Below, in pieces: positions 55,456 to 63,337 of a DNA stretch of 64,000 nt. The position numbers were made by a program, and so were the translations under genes. The stretch spans positions 62,001 through 126,000 of the forward strand of contig CAMUHY010000005.1 in NCBI GenBank assembly GCA_947088865.1. Reading direction: 5' to 3'. The notes beneath the pieces are model-generated. The model worked only from the letters and a program-made list of their open reading frames with translations. It did not search any database and was not told the DNA's origin. The stretch comes from an uncultured Eubacterium sp. Lineage in GTDB: Bacteria; Bacillota; Clostridia; Lachnospirales; Lachnospiraceae. How positions within the stretch are numbered: the first letter of the stretch is position 1; every line of letters starts with the position of its first letter.

Positions 55456-56298
55456 TTACATTCTTCTTTTTCTTTTGCTTGCGCGTATTGTCAAATAGGT
55501 AATCAGTGAAAGAATCACAATCGGAAGTAAAAGGGAGAGTACGGTTGATAAAATTTCTGTGTAAAAAGGAGTGTCTCTCCATGATTTTTTAATCTCTTTA
55601 TATTCAGCGGTGCTGACAATTTCTTTTAATTGATTTTTCATCGCTTGAGTCAATTCACTTTGGTTGGTCTGTATGGCAAATGAAACAGCTTTTCCCTGCA
55701 TAATGGTATAGTATTTTCGGACATAAATGGTCACGTCATTGTTGGCGACAGAAGTTATATCGGTGACATAGTAATGTGTGCCGTTTAGCGTGTCAATAAA
55801 TGAATTGGTGATGGTTTCAGTAACACTATCATTTGCAATATTAGCCCATGTGTCTACATAGTGTTGAAATTGACTTTCAAGTGTATTGTTGTCCATCTCA
55901 TTAAAATTAATATAATTGTTGGGCGCATCTTTCCCGCTTACAAGAATTTCATAAATTACTTCATCTTTAGGTATAATTTCAAGGTATACATTGTTGACTT
56001 TCATCAATGCGCGCAGTTGTTCTACATCCTCTGCACCTATTTTTTCAAGATAGGAATTGTTGGATGTAACATTTTGCGTAAAGGTTACTAAATCATTAGG
56101 AACTCTAACCGCTACATCAATATCGGCAAGGTTAAAGGTTGAATATTGGTTTGAACTTTCTGTGCTTGAGTTTTCTGCATTAGCGCTTGATGTGTTATCG
56201 TTAGCATGTACAAGAACAGGCTTTATCATTGAAGTAATAGTGAATACCAGAACAGTAAATAATACTGTCAATAGAATAAATTTATTTTTTTTGTACAT
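55456..56298 (-). CDS. Secreted, C-terminally membrane-anchored protein of unknown function
   Basis: 280 aa. N-terminal signal sequence (about 7-32, ending VHA), Ser/Asn-rich linker, extracytoplasmic domain (about 50-245), then a membrane helix (about 250-270) and basic tail KRKRRM. The domain includes FNLADIDVAVRVPNDLVTF, reminiscent of surface proteins in clostridia, but no family is recognised. SD GAGG on the - strand. Divergent from der. Confidence 0.75.
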   Translation of the reverse strand: MYKKNKFILLTVLFTVLVFTITSMIKPVLVHANDNTSSANAENSSTESSNQYSTFNLADIDVAVRVPNDLVTFTQNVTSNNSYLEKIGAEDVEQLRALMKVNNVYLEIIPKDEVIYEILVSGKDAPNNYINFNEMDNNTLESQFQHYVDTWANIANDSVTETITNSFIDTLNGTHYYVTDITSVANNDVTIYVRKYYTIMQGKAVSFAIQTNQSELTQAMKNQLKEIVSTAEYKEIKKSWRDTPFYTEILSTVLSLLLPIVILSLITYLTIRASKRKRRM

Positions 56299-56343
56299 TG
56301 ATGACCTCTTTTCCTCATTTTGTTATATACCATATCACAGAAC

Positions 56344-56372
56344 TTTACAAAAATCAATTTAACTGTTATTAT
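56344..56372 (+). promoter_or_regulatory. Promoter of der-plsY-gpsA
   Basis: TTTACA (56344-56349), 17-bp spacer, TATTAT (56367-56372); each hexamer matches consensus at 5 of 6. Confidence 0.6.
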
Positions 56373-56416
56373 ATGTAAGGTTAAGGTTGAAAAACTATGT
56401 AGAATAGGGGGTTCAT

Positions 56417-57745
56417 ATGAGTAAACCGATTGTAGCTGTTGTAGGCAGACCCAATGTAGGCAAGTCAACATTGTTTAATGGTTTAGCTGGGCAACAGATT
56501 TCTATTGTAAAAGATACACCCGGCGTTACAAGGGATAGAATATATGCAGATGTAACATGGCTTGATAAAGCGTTTACATTAATTGATACCGGCGGAATTG
56601 AGCCAGACAGCAGTGATGTTATTCTTTCACAGATGAGAGAACAGGCACAGATTGCTATTGATACAGCCGATGTTATTATATTTATGACCGATGTACGGCA
56701 AGGTCTGGTTGATTCGGATGCAAAAGTGGCCGATATGTTAAGACGTTCCCATAAGCCGATTGTCTTGGTAGTCAATAAGGTTGATAATTTTGAAAAGCAG
56801 ATGCCCGATGTATATGAATTTTATAATCTTGGAATTGGAGAGCCTATGCCAATATCGGCTATATCAAAGCTAGGTCTTGGCGATATGCTCGATGAAGTCA
56901 CAAAATGGTTTCCAGAGGATAAAGAAGCGCAGGAAGATGATGATAGACCAAAGATAGCAATTGTTGGAAAGCCGAATGTTGGAAAGTCGTCTATTGTCAA
57001 TAAACTGTTTGGGGAAAATAGAGTGATTGTATCCGATATTGCAGGAACGACAAGAGATGCCATTGACACTACAATAAACTATAATGGGCAGGATTACGTA
57101 TTTATAGATACAGCAGGACTTCGCAGAAAAAGCAAAATTAAGGAAGAGTTGGAGCGGTATAGCATTATTCGTACCGTTTCCGCAGTGGAGCGAGCCGATA
57201 TTGTTATTGTTGTTATTGACGCCAACGAGGGTGTGACAGAACAAGATGCAAAGATTGCGGGAATTGCACATGAACGTGGAAAAGGTATTATTATTGCGGT
57301 GAATAAATGGGATGCAATAGAAAAGGATGATAAGACTATATATCAGTTTACCAATAAGATTAAAGAGACATTAAGTTTTATACCTTATGCAGAAATTTTA
57401 TTTATATCGGCTAAGACAGGTCAGCGTTTAAATAAAATATATGAATTGATTGATGCAATTGTTGAAAGTCAAAATATGAGAATCCCAACAGGTGTGCTGA
57501 ATGAAATTTTGACAGAGGCTGTTTCTATGCAGCAGCCTCCATCTGATAAGGGAAAACGACTGCGAATTTATTATATGACGCAAGTTTCAGTAAAACCGCC
57601 AACGTTTGTTATGTTTATTAATGATAAAAACTTAACACACTTTTCATATACAAGATATATCGAAAATAAAATTCGTGAAGCGTTTGGTTTTCGAGGGACA
57701 GCTATTCATTTTATCAATAGAGAGCGAAAAGGAAAGGAACTATGA
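56417..57745 (+). CDS. der: Ribosome biogenesis GTPase Der (EngA)
   Basis: Double GTPase for 50S assembly. First G domain GRPNVGKS (10-17), second GKPNVGKS (about 184-191), each with DTxG, followed by a C-terminal KH-like domain. 442 aa, typical. Its TGA overlaps the plsY ATG (ATGA). Confidence 0.98.
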   Translation: MSKPIVAVVGRPNVGKSTLFNGLAGQQISIVKDTPGVTRDRIYADVTWLDKAFTLIDTGGIEPDSSDVILSQMREQAQIAIDTADVIIFMTDVRQGLVDSDAKVADMLRRSHKPIVLVVNKVDNFEKQMPDVYEFYNLGIGEPMPISAISKLGLGDMLDEVTKWFPEDKEAQEDDDRPKIAIVGKPNVGKSSIVNKLFGENRVIVSDIAGTTRDAIDTTINYNGQDYVFIDTAGLRRKSKIKEELERYSIIRTVSAVERADIVIVVIDANEGVTEQDAKIAGIAHERGKGIIIAVNKWDAIEKDDKTIYQFTNKIKETLSFIPYAEILFISAKTGQRLNKIYELIDAIVESQNMRIPTGVLNEILTEAVSMQQPPSDKGKRLRIYYMTQVSVKPPTFVMFINDKNLTHFSYTRYIENKIREAFGFRGTAIHFINRERKGKEL

Positions 57746-58401
57746 AAGAACGTATAATATGTATTATAATAGGATATTTTATAGGCGCTATTATTCAAAC
57801 AGGATATTGGATTGGTCGTTTTTCTCATATTGACATCAGAAATTATGGAAGCGGCAATGCCGGAACGACAAATGTTATGAGAAATCTTGGGAAAAAAGCG
57901 GGATTGCTGACATATGCTTTTGATATGTTGAAAGTTCTCCTCTCGGATGTTATAATTCATTTTTTATTTGGAAATAATCTAGGTAATGAGATGCTTTTAT
58001 TTTTGTATAGTGGTTTTGGTGTTGTTTTAGGGCATAATTTTCCATTTTATTTAAAATTTAAAGGCGGAAAAGGAATAGCAGCTTCATCAGGTGTTATTAT
58101 ATCGCTGTTCGTTTTTCCAAAACATTGCTGGCTTTTTACGATTGTTGGAATGATAATATTTGGTTCGGTGACTTATTTTTCAAAATATGTTTCCGTAGGT
58201 TCATTAACGGCATTAACGGTATGGTTTCTGCAATTTTGCCTGTGGATTGTTATAGGCTGGCTGCCATTGTCAACAAGAGATGCCGTTGAGGGGTGTATTC
58301 TTGTATTTATTATTACCGCATTAGGATTTATAAGGCATCGCAGTAATCTGGCAAGGCTTGCCAATGGCACAGAACGAAAAATAGGTCAGAAAAAAGAGTA
58401 A
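57742..58401 (+). CDS. plsY: Glycerol-3-phosphate acyltransferase PlsY
   Basis: Transfers acyl from acyl-phosphate (made by PlsX) to glycerol 3-phosphate. 219 aa with several membrane helices; the three signature loops are present: [19 protein letters not shown], and [14 protein letters not shown]. Overlaps der by 4 nt; gpsA, which makes its substrate, follows 13 nt later. Confidence 0.95.
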   Translation: MKERIICIIIGYFIGAIIQTGYWIGRFSHIDIRNYGSGNAGTTNVMRNLGKKAGLLTYAFDMLKVLLSDVIIHFLFGNNLGNEMLLFLYSGFGVVLGHNFPFYLKFKGGKGIAASSGVIISLFVFPKHCWLFTIVGMIIFGSVTYFSKYVSVGSLTALTVWFLQFCLWIVIGWLPLSTRDAVEGCILVFIITALGFIRHRSNLARLANGTERKIGQKKE

Positions 58402-58414
58402 GGTGGAGGTTCGC

Positions 58415-59425
58415 ATGGCAAATATAAGCATTTTGGGGGAAGGAAGCTGGGGTTTAGGTCTGGCAATTTTACTTTACAATAATAGACATCATGTCAAAGT
58501 TTGGTCTATCTTTCCAGATAAGATAGCAATTTTAAATAAAGTAAGACAAAATGAGACTGCTCTTCCAGGCGTTATTATTCCCGATGCGGTGGAATTTACA
58601 ACGGATATACAAGAGACAATAGAGGGCAGTGACGTTATTATTATGGCGGTTGCTTCACCTTATACAAGGTCAACATCAAAGATGATTGCTCCTTATGTTA
58701 AAGGTGGTCAATATATTGTAAACGTTGCAAAAGGTATTGAAAATGATACATTGATGACACTGTGTCAGATAGTCGAACAAGAAGTGCCGCAGGCAACGGT
58801 GGCTGTTCTTTCTGGACCAAGCCATGCGGAAGAAGTTAGTCGTGGCATACCGACTTCTTGTGTTGTGGGAACACATAAAAAAGAAGATGCCGAATATCTG
58901 CAAAATTTATTTATGAATGATGTATTTCGTGTGTATACGAGTCCAGATATGCTTGGTATCTGTATAGGGGGCGCGCTTAAAAATGTGATTGCATTGGCTT
59001 CTGGCATTGCAGACGGTTTGGGATATGGCGATAATTCAAAGGCGGCATTGATAACAAGAGGTATTGCAGAAATTGGACGTCTTGGCATAGCAATGGGAGC
59101 AGACCCTATGACATTTGTCGGTTTGTCTGGAATTGGTGATTTGGTTGTCACATGTGCCAGTATGCACAGCCGTAATAGAAGGGCAGGCATTTTGATTGGA
59201 AAAGGCTATACGAAAGATGAGGCGATGAAAGAGGTTCAAATGGTGGTGGAAGGCGTCCATTCTGCAAAAGCCGCCTATCTTTTATCACAAAAATATCATG
59301 TTGAGATGCCTATTGTAGCACAGGTTAATGAGATATTATTTTATGGCAAAAATCCAGCCGATGCAGTAAAAGAGCTGATGTTAAGAGATAAAAAGATAGA
59401 GAGTGACAATATAAAATGGAATTGA
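58415..59425 (+). CDS. gpsA: Glycerol-3-phosphate dehydrogenase (NAD(P)+)
   Basis: Makes sn-glycerol 3-phosphate for phospholipids. Rossmann motif GEGSWG (8-13), where the family more often has GAGSWG; VAKGIE; SGPSHAEEV; catalytic Lys in GGALKNVIA. 336 aa. ATG 58415 follows GGAGG by 5 nt; GTG 58403 overlaps that SD. Confidence 0.96.
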   Translation: MANISILGEGSWGLGLAILLYNNRHHVKVWSIFPDKIAILNKVRQNETALPGVIIPDAVEFTTDIQETIEGSDVIIMAVASPYTRSTSKMIAPYVKGGQYIVNVAKGIENDTLMTLCQIVEQEVPQATVAVLSGPSHAEEVSRGIPTSCVVGTHKKEDAEYLQNLFMNDVFRVYTSPDMLGICIGGALKNVIALASGIADGLGYGDNSKAALITRGIAEIGRLGIAMGADPMTFVGLSGIGDLVVTCASMHSRNRRAGILIGKGYTKDEAMKEVQMVVEGVHSAKAAYLLSQKYHVEMPIVAQVNEILFYGKNPADAVKELMLRDKKIESDNIKWN

Positions 59426-59426
59426 T

Positions 59427-59456
59427 TGGATAAGAGCAAATGGTTGCTTTTGTCCT
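59427..59456 (+). other. Hairpin before rsmD
   Basis: GGATAAGAGCAA and TTGCTTTTGTCC can form a 12-bp stem (with two G-T pairs) around ATGG, ending a few bases before the rsmD SD. Possibly a terminator-like or translational element. Confidence 0.35.
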
Positions 59457-59471
59457 GTGAAAGGAAAAAAT

Positions 59472-60029
59472 ATGCGTGTAATTGCAGGCACGGCAAGAAG
59501 CCTGCCTTTAAAGTGTGTTGAGGGGTTGGAGACAAGACCTACAACGGATAGAATAAAAGAGACCTTGTTTAATATCCTTCAAAGCGATATAGCAGGCGCA
59601 AGGTTTCTTGATTTATTTTCAGGAAGCGGAGCTATTGGAATTGAGGCATTGAGTCGAGGAGCAAGACAAGCGATTCTGATTGAAAGCTCAAAAAAATGTG
59701 TAAACTGTATAAAAGAAAATCTTGCATTTACACATTTAAGCGATAAAGCAATTGTTATGGAACAAGATGTGATAACCGCATTAAATCGTATGCCGTCAAA
59801 AGAAGTTTTTGATATTGTATTTATCGATGCGCCTTACAGACAAGGATATGATAAAGAAGTGCTGCGTGTATTGCGAAATGCCCCTTTTATAGACTCGTAT
59901 ACGATGATTATTATAGAGGAAGCCATTGATACGGATTTTTCTTACATAGATGAAGATTTTGGATTTCGTATGACAAAAATAAAAAAATATAAAACCAATA
60001 AACATATATTTTTAAATGTAGTGTTATAA
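59472..60029 (+). CDS. rsmD: 16S rRNA (guanine(966)-N2)-methyltransferase RsmD
   Basis: 185 aa. MRVIAGTARSLPL start, SAM motif FLDLFSGSGAIGIEALSRGA, and VFIDAPYRQGY at the catalytic position. The family motif here is normally (D/N)PPY, so the Ala is unusual. ATG 59472 with SD AAAGGA 6 nt upstream; GTG 59457 precedes it. Standard neighbour of coaD. Confidence 0.93.
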   Translation: MRVIAGTARSLPLKCVEGLETRPTTDRIKETLFNILQSDIAGARFLDLFSGSGAIGIEALSRGARQAILIESSKKCVNCIKENLAFTHLSDKAIVMEQDVITALNRMPSKEVFDIVFIDAPYRQGYDKEVLRVLRNAPFIDSYTMIIIEEAIDTDFSYIDEDFGFRMTKIKKYKTNKHIFLNVVL

Positions 60030-60070
60030 AAAGTGATTGAAAGTTGAATATTAAAATTTTCAATTATAAA

Positions 60071-60149
60071 GTTTGTGTCTGTACGCTGCTTGTCACAAAC
60101 TCGCAAGAACATATTATTTTTTGTGTAAAAAGCGGCGTAGAAATAGGAG
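60071..60149 (+). promoter_or_regulatory. Candidate pseudoknot leader of coaD
   Basis: GTTTGTG (60071-60077) pairs with CACAAAC (60094-60100). Loop TACGCTGCTT (60082-60091) pairs over all 10 bases (one G-T) with AAGCGGCGTA (60130-60139), which leads directly into GAAATAGGAG with the SD (60145-60149). Strongest example of the family in this window. Confidence 0.6.
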
Positions 60150-60154
60150 TAATC

Positions 60155-60634
60155 ATGAAAAGTGCAATTTATCCGGGAAGTTTTGACCCTGTGACACTTG
60201 GACATGTTGATATTATTAAGCGTTCTGCTGGTTTGACCGATAAATTGATTGTAGGGGTCTTAAATAATAGTACGAAAACTCCATTGTTTTCGGTTGAAGA
60301 ACGTGTTAATATGTTAAAAAATGTAACAAGGAAGATTCCTAATGTAGAGGTGGTGAGTTTTACAGGACTTCTTGTAGATTTTGCCAAAGAAAAAGACTGT
60401 CATGTAATTATAAGAGGACTGCGGGCAGTGACCGATTTTGAATATGAGCTTGCAATGGCACAGACAAACCGAGTTGCCAACCCTGATGTGGATACGATAT
60501 TTTTAACGACAAGTCTTAAATATGCGTATTTAAGCTCAAGCATTGTAAAAGAAATGGCTCAATATAATGGTGATATAAGTAAATTTGTACCAGAAGAGGT
60601 AATTGAACAGATTTACAGTAAATATGGAAGATGA
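60155..60634 (+). CDS. coaD: Phosphopantetheine adenylyltransferase
   Basis: Penultimate step in CoA synthesis. 159 aa. [14 protein letters not shown] with the (T/H)xGH motif at 14-17; [15 protein letters not shown]-terminal SSSIVKEMA region. ATG 60155 with SD AGGAG 5 nt upstream. In-frame upstream codons fall in the structured leader and are not coding. Confidence 0.97.
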   Translation: MKSAIYPGSFDPVTLGHVDIIKRSAGLTDKLIVGVLNNSTKTPLFSVEERVNMLKNVTRKIPNVEVVSFTGLLVDFAKEKDCHVIIRGLRAVTDFEYELAMAQTNRVANPDVDTIFLTTSLKYAYLSSSIVKEMAQYNGDISKFVPEEVIEQIYSKYGR

Positions 60635-60652
60635 TTTAAAGGGAGATATACC

Positions 60653-61312
60653 ATGAGTAGAATAGAACAGCTTATAAGTGACATAGAAGCGTACATAGAG
60701 AATTGTAAATTTCAAAAATTTTCTGCAACAAAAATCATTGTTGATAAAGAACAGCTTGAAGATATGTTAACAGAGCTAAGAATGAGAACTCCTGATGAAA
60801 TTAAAAAATATCAAAAGATTATGAACAATAAAGAGGCAATTCTTAATGAGGCAAATGAACAGGCTGACAAGATGCGCAAGGAAGCAAAAGCACAGGCAGA
60901 TGCGATATTAAATCAAGCCCAGATACATACGGCAGAGCTTATCAGTGAACATGAAGTGATGCAGCAAGCTTATGACCAAGCCAATCAACTGATTGACAGC
61001 TCAAGAGCGCAGGCACAGGCAATTATTGACAGGGCGGCACAAAATGCGTACAGCATACGTACAGGTGCAATTGATTATACCGATGAGATGCTTTCCAGAT
61101 TACAATATATTATTGAACATTCCATTAAAGATAATAAACGCCATTATGAAACATTGATTAATGATTTGGAATCTATGTTAGCTGTTGTTACAAATAATCG
61201 AAATGAATTAAAAAGCGATAATGGAGAAGAAACCGTCCAGACGCAGGAACATACAGAGCAAGTCGAAGATACACAACAAAATATACCACAACAGACAGAA
61301 GGTCAACAGTAA
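60653..61312 (+). CDS. Coiled-coil protein of unknown function downstream of coaD
   Basis: 219 aa, predicted largely helical coiled coil (about 60-185) rich in Ala, Gln and Glu (ANEQADKMRKEAKAQADAIL), with a Gln/Glu/Thr-rich tail. Proteins like this, often named V-ATPase subunit H-like, are common next to coaD in Lachnospiraceae-type genomes; the coiled coil also recalls DivIVA. Function not established. 18 nt after coaD. Confidence 0.78.
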   Translation: MSRIEQLISDIEAYIENCKFQKFSATKIIVDKEQLEDMLTELRMRTPDEIKKYQKIMNNKEAILNEANEQADKMRKEAKAQADAILNQAQIHTAELISEHEVMQQAYDQANQLIDSSRAQAQAIIDRAAQNAYSIRTGAIDYTDEMLSRLQYIIEHSIKDNKRHYETLINDLESMLAVVTNNRNELKSDNGEETVQTQEHTEQVEDTQQNIPQQTEGQQ

Positions 61313-61314
61313 AA

Positions 61315-61335
61315 AAGAGCTGCTATGCAGCTCTT
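61315..61335 (+). terminator. First hairpin after the coiled-coil gene
   Basis: AAGAGCTGC (61315-61323), TAT, GCAGCTCTT (61327-61335). Short and perfect, followed by ATAAAAT rather than a U-tract. Confidence 0.5.
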
Positions 61336-61342
61336 ATAAAAT

Positions 61343-61376
61343 AAAAATACTCTTGGGTTAGCCCAAGAGTATTTTT
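61343..61376. terminator. Bidirectional terminator overlapping the ylbJ 3' end
   Basis: AAAAATACTCTTGGG (61343-61357), loop TTAG, CCCAAGAGTATTTTT (61362-61376): perfect 15-bp stem with a T-run on both strands. The ylbJ stop codon lies in the loop (61358-61360), so its last codons are part of the terminator. Confidence 0.9.
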
Positions 61377-62281
61377 GCAGTTAGTATTGTGACAATAACA
61401 TACAATATTTTGCCTGATAGATATTTTTTAATATGGACGTACTCTCTTCCAATTCCAATTGTCTGCATCAGTGTTGAAATGCCTCCAAACGCGTTGATGG
61501 CAAGGATAAGTATCGCTTTATTTGTCACTGGAATGTGCATATTGTTGATATAAAAAATTCCATTTGTAATTTCTGCAATGCCACAGGTAAGATTGCGATA
61601 TAATTCAGGAATAAAATATATACTATATATATAGTTTGAAATGCAAGAAAAAATAACAATATATCCGCCTAATTTTAACATATTTTTAACAGTTCTGCCC
61701 ATTTCTTCATCAATAATAGAACTCCAGTTGATTGATGTATGGTTTTTTATATTTTCCATGTCCGTATTTTTTTGGTCTTTTTTGATATTCTTTTTTTTAT
61801 CAGTAGAAGCGGCGTTTTCTAGTATCTTTTCATAGATAATTAAAATTCCCAGACAGATAAATACAGGTAAATATGTACACAACAGTAAGATGGATATGTT
61901 TATCTCATTAAAACAAGACATAGTAAATACATAATTGAGCATAAAAGAAGGGCTTGAAATATTGCATAATGGCATTATCCGCATAAGTAAAGGGTCTGGC
62001 TTGTTGTCGCGGCAGTATGCTGCAATTAATATGCCGCCCACTGGAAAACCGCACAGCACGCCTGCTAAAATAATATAACTGTATATAAAGGACTTTTTTA
62101 TTGGAAAAATGCGCAGCACAATAGAGGATAGCAGTGCGGCTGGAAAAAGACCAGGCATTACGGTGAATGCCCATAATTTTAATCCTAAAATAGTACCGTT
62201 GAAAGCATCATGCGGCGTGATGATAACAGTAAAAAGGAGGACTACAAACACGGCAATAAGCAGTTTATTTAATTTTTTCAT
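61358..62281 (-). CDS. ylbJ: Sporulation integral membrane protein YlbJ
   Basis: 307 aa, about seven to eight membrane segments, nucleoside-recognition (Gate) domain type; needed for spore cortex formation in Bacillus. Lys/Asp-rich cytoplasmic loop at about 155-190. - strand SD GGAGA 7 nt from ATG. Next to coaD as in Firmicutes. Convergent with the coiled-coil gene. Confidence 0.9.
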   Translation of the reverse strand: MKKLNKLLIAVFVVLLFTVIITPHDAFNGTILGLKLWAFTVMPGLFPAALLSSIVLRIFPIKKSFIYSYIILAGVLCGFPVGGILIAAYCRDNKPDPLLMRIMPLCNISSPSFMLNYVFTMSCFNEINISILLLCTYLPVFICLGILIIYEKILENAASTDKKKNIKKDQKNTDMENIKNHTSINWSSIIDEEMGRTVKNMLKLGGYIVIFSCISNYIYSIYFIPELYRNLTCGIAEITNGIFYINNMHIPVTNKAILILAINAFGGISTLMQTIGIGREYVHIKKYLSGKILYVIVTILTAKILLG

Positions 62282-62420
62282 AGTTCGTCTCCATGCTGGG
62301 ACTGGTTTTTTAGTACAATATATGAAAAGGTAATATTAAATATTTATAAAATTTAAAAGATGTTTATTATTTTTATAAGGTATGTTATAATTTAGCGAAA
62401 AGCGATAATGAGGATTGATT

Positions 62421-63224
62421 ATGGAATTACAATTATGGAAAGAGATTCTTACTCCTTATGATTTGGCAGTGGAAGAGCTGACCGTTAAATTTAATCATAT
62501 TATTAAGGAATATCGTCAGCAGGGGTGTTATTCACCGATTGAACAAGTGACTGGCAGAGTGAAAAGTATTTCAAGCATTATTGGCAAAGCGCAGAAAAAA
62601 CATATTGCGATGAATGAAATTGAAGAACGCGTGGAAGATATTGCTGGAATAAGGCTGATATGCCAATTTGTCAATGATATTTATTCGGTTGTGGAGTTGA
62701 TTCGCAATCGAAGCGATATGAAAGTGAAAAGTGAAAAAGACTATATAACGCATATGAAGGAAAGCGGTTATAGAAGCTACCATATCATTGTAATGTACAG
62801 TGTAGAGACAACAACAGGTACAAAAGAAATTCCAGTAGAAATACAAATTAGAACATTAGGTATGAATTTTTGGGCGATAATTGAACATTCTCTGCAATAT
62901 AAGTATCAGGGAAATATACCATCTTATGTTAAAGAGCGTTTAACGAGTGCATCAAAAGCCATTATTACATTAGACAATGAGATGGAATCCATCCATGATG
63001 ATGTGATTGATGCACAAAATTACTATTATATTCGCGCGAATATTGTATCGGATATTTTAGGTAACATACAAAATTTATATAAATGTGTCAATAAAAAAGA
63101 AATTGAAAAAATACAGGATGAATTTTATGAGATATATCAAGGCGGAGATATCAGTAAATTAGAGCAGTTTAATAAACAGCTTGATATCGTTGCCGAGAGT
63201 TATCGAATGCAGTCTATGACATAG
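62421..63224 (+). CDS. Small alarmone synthetase (RelQ/YjbM-type GTP pyrophosphokinase)
   Basis: Transfers pyrophosphate from ATP to GTP/GDP to make (p)ppGpp. 267 aa, synthetase domain only, no hydrolase, TGS or ACT domain. Motifs: RVEDIAGIRL (70-79), ESGYRSYHII (114-123), VEIQIRTLGMNFWA (139-152). This matches RelQ rather than RelP. ATG 62421 follows GAGG by 7 nt. Confidence 0.92.
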   Translation: MELQLWKEILTPYDLAVEELTVKFNHIIKEYRQQGCYSPIEQVTGRVKSISSIIGKAQKKHIAMNEIEERVEDIAGIRLICQFVNDIYSVVELIRNRSDMKVKSEKDYITHMKESGYRSYHIIVMYSVETTTGTKEIPVEIQIRTLGMNFWAIIEHSLQYKYQGNIPSYVKERLTSASKAIITLDNEMESIHDDVIDAQNYYYIRANIVSDILGNIQNLYKCVNKKEIEKIQDEFYEIYQGGDISKLEQFNKQLDIVAESYRMQSMT

Positions 63225-63249
63225 AGTATTTATAGGTTATAAGCAAGCA

Positions 63250-63274
63250 AAGCGGATTGTGGATATCTGCTTAA
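63250..63274 (+). repeat. Dispersed intergenic repeat, copy 4
   Basis: AAGCGGAT-TGTGGAT-ATCTGCTT: 8-bp stem with one G-T pair. The C-G pair at position 4 replaces the T-A pair of copy 3. GTTATAAGCAAGCA upstream aligns with copy 3. Confidence 0.6.
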
Positions 63275-63331
63275 CACAAGGTTGCTAAAACAACCTAAAG
63301 ATTCTTGCACAAAAACAGCGAAGAAATGGGG
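63257..63331 (+). promoter_or_regulatory. Structured leader of the rsmF-type gene
   Basis: TTGTG (63257-63261) and CACAA (63275-63279) enclose a CTGCTT-bearing loop, as in the coaD/ylqG leaders, and exclude the repeat stem at 63250-63274. GGTTG-CAACC (63280-63295) forms a middle hairpin. The pre-SD segment ACAGCGAAGAAATGGGG matches the family, but its pairing to the loop is weak. Confidence 0.4.
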
Positions 63332-63337
63332 ATTACT

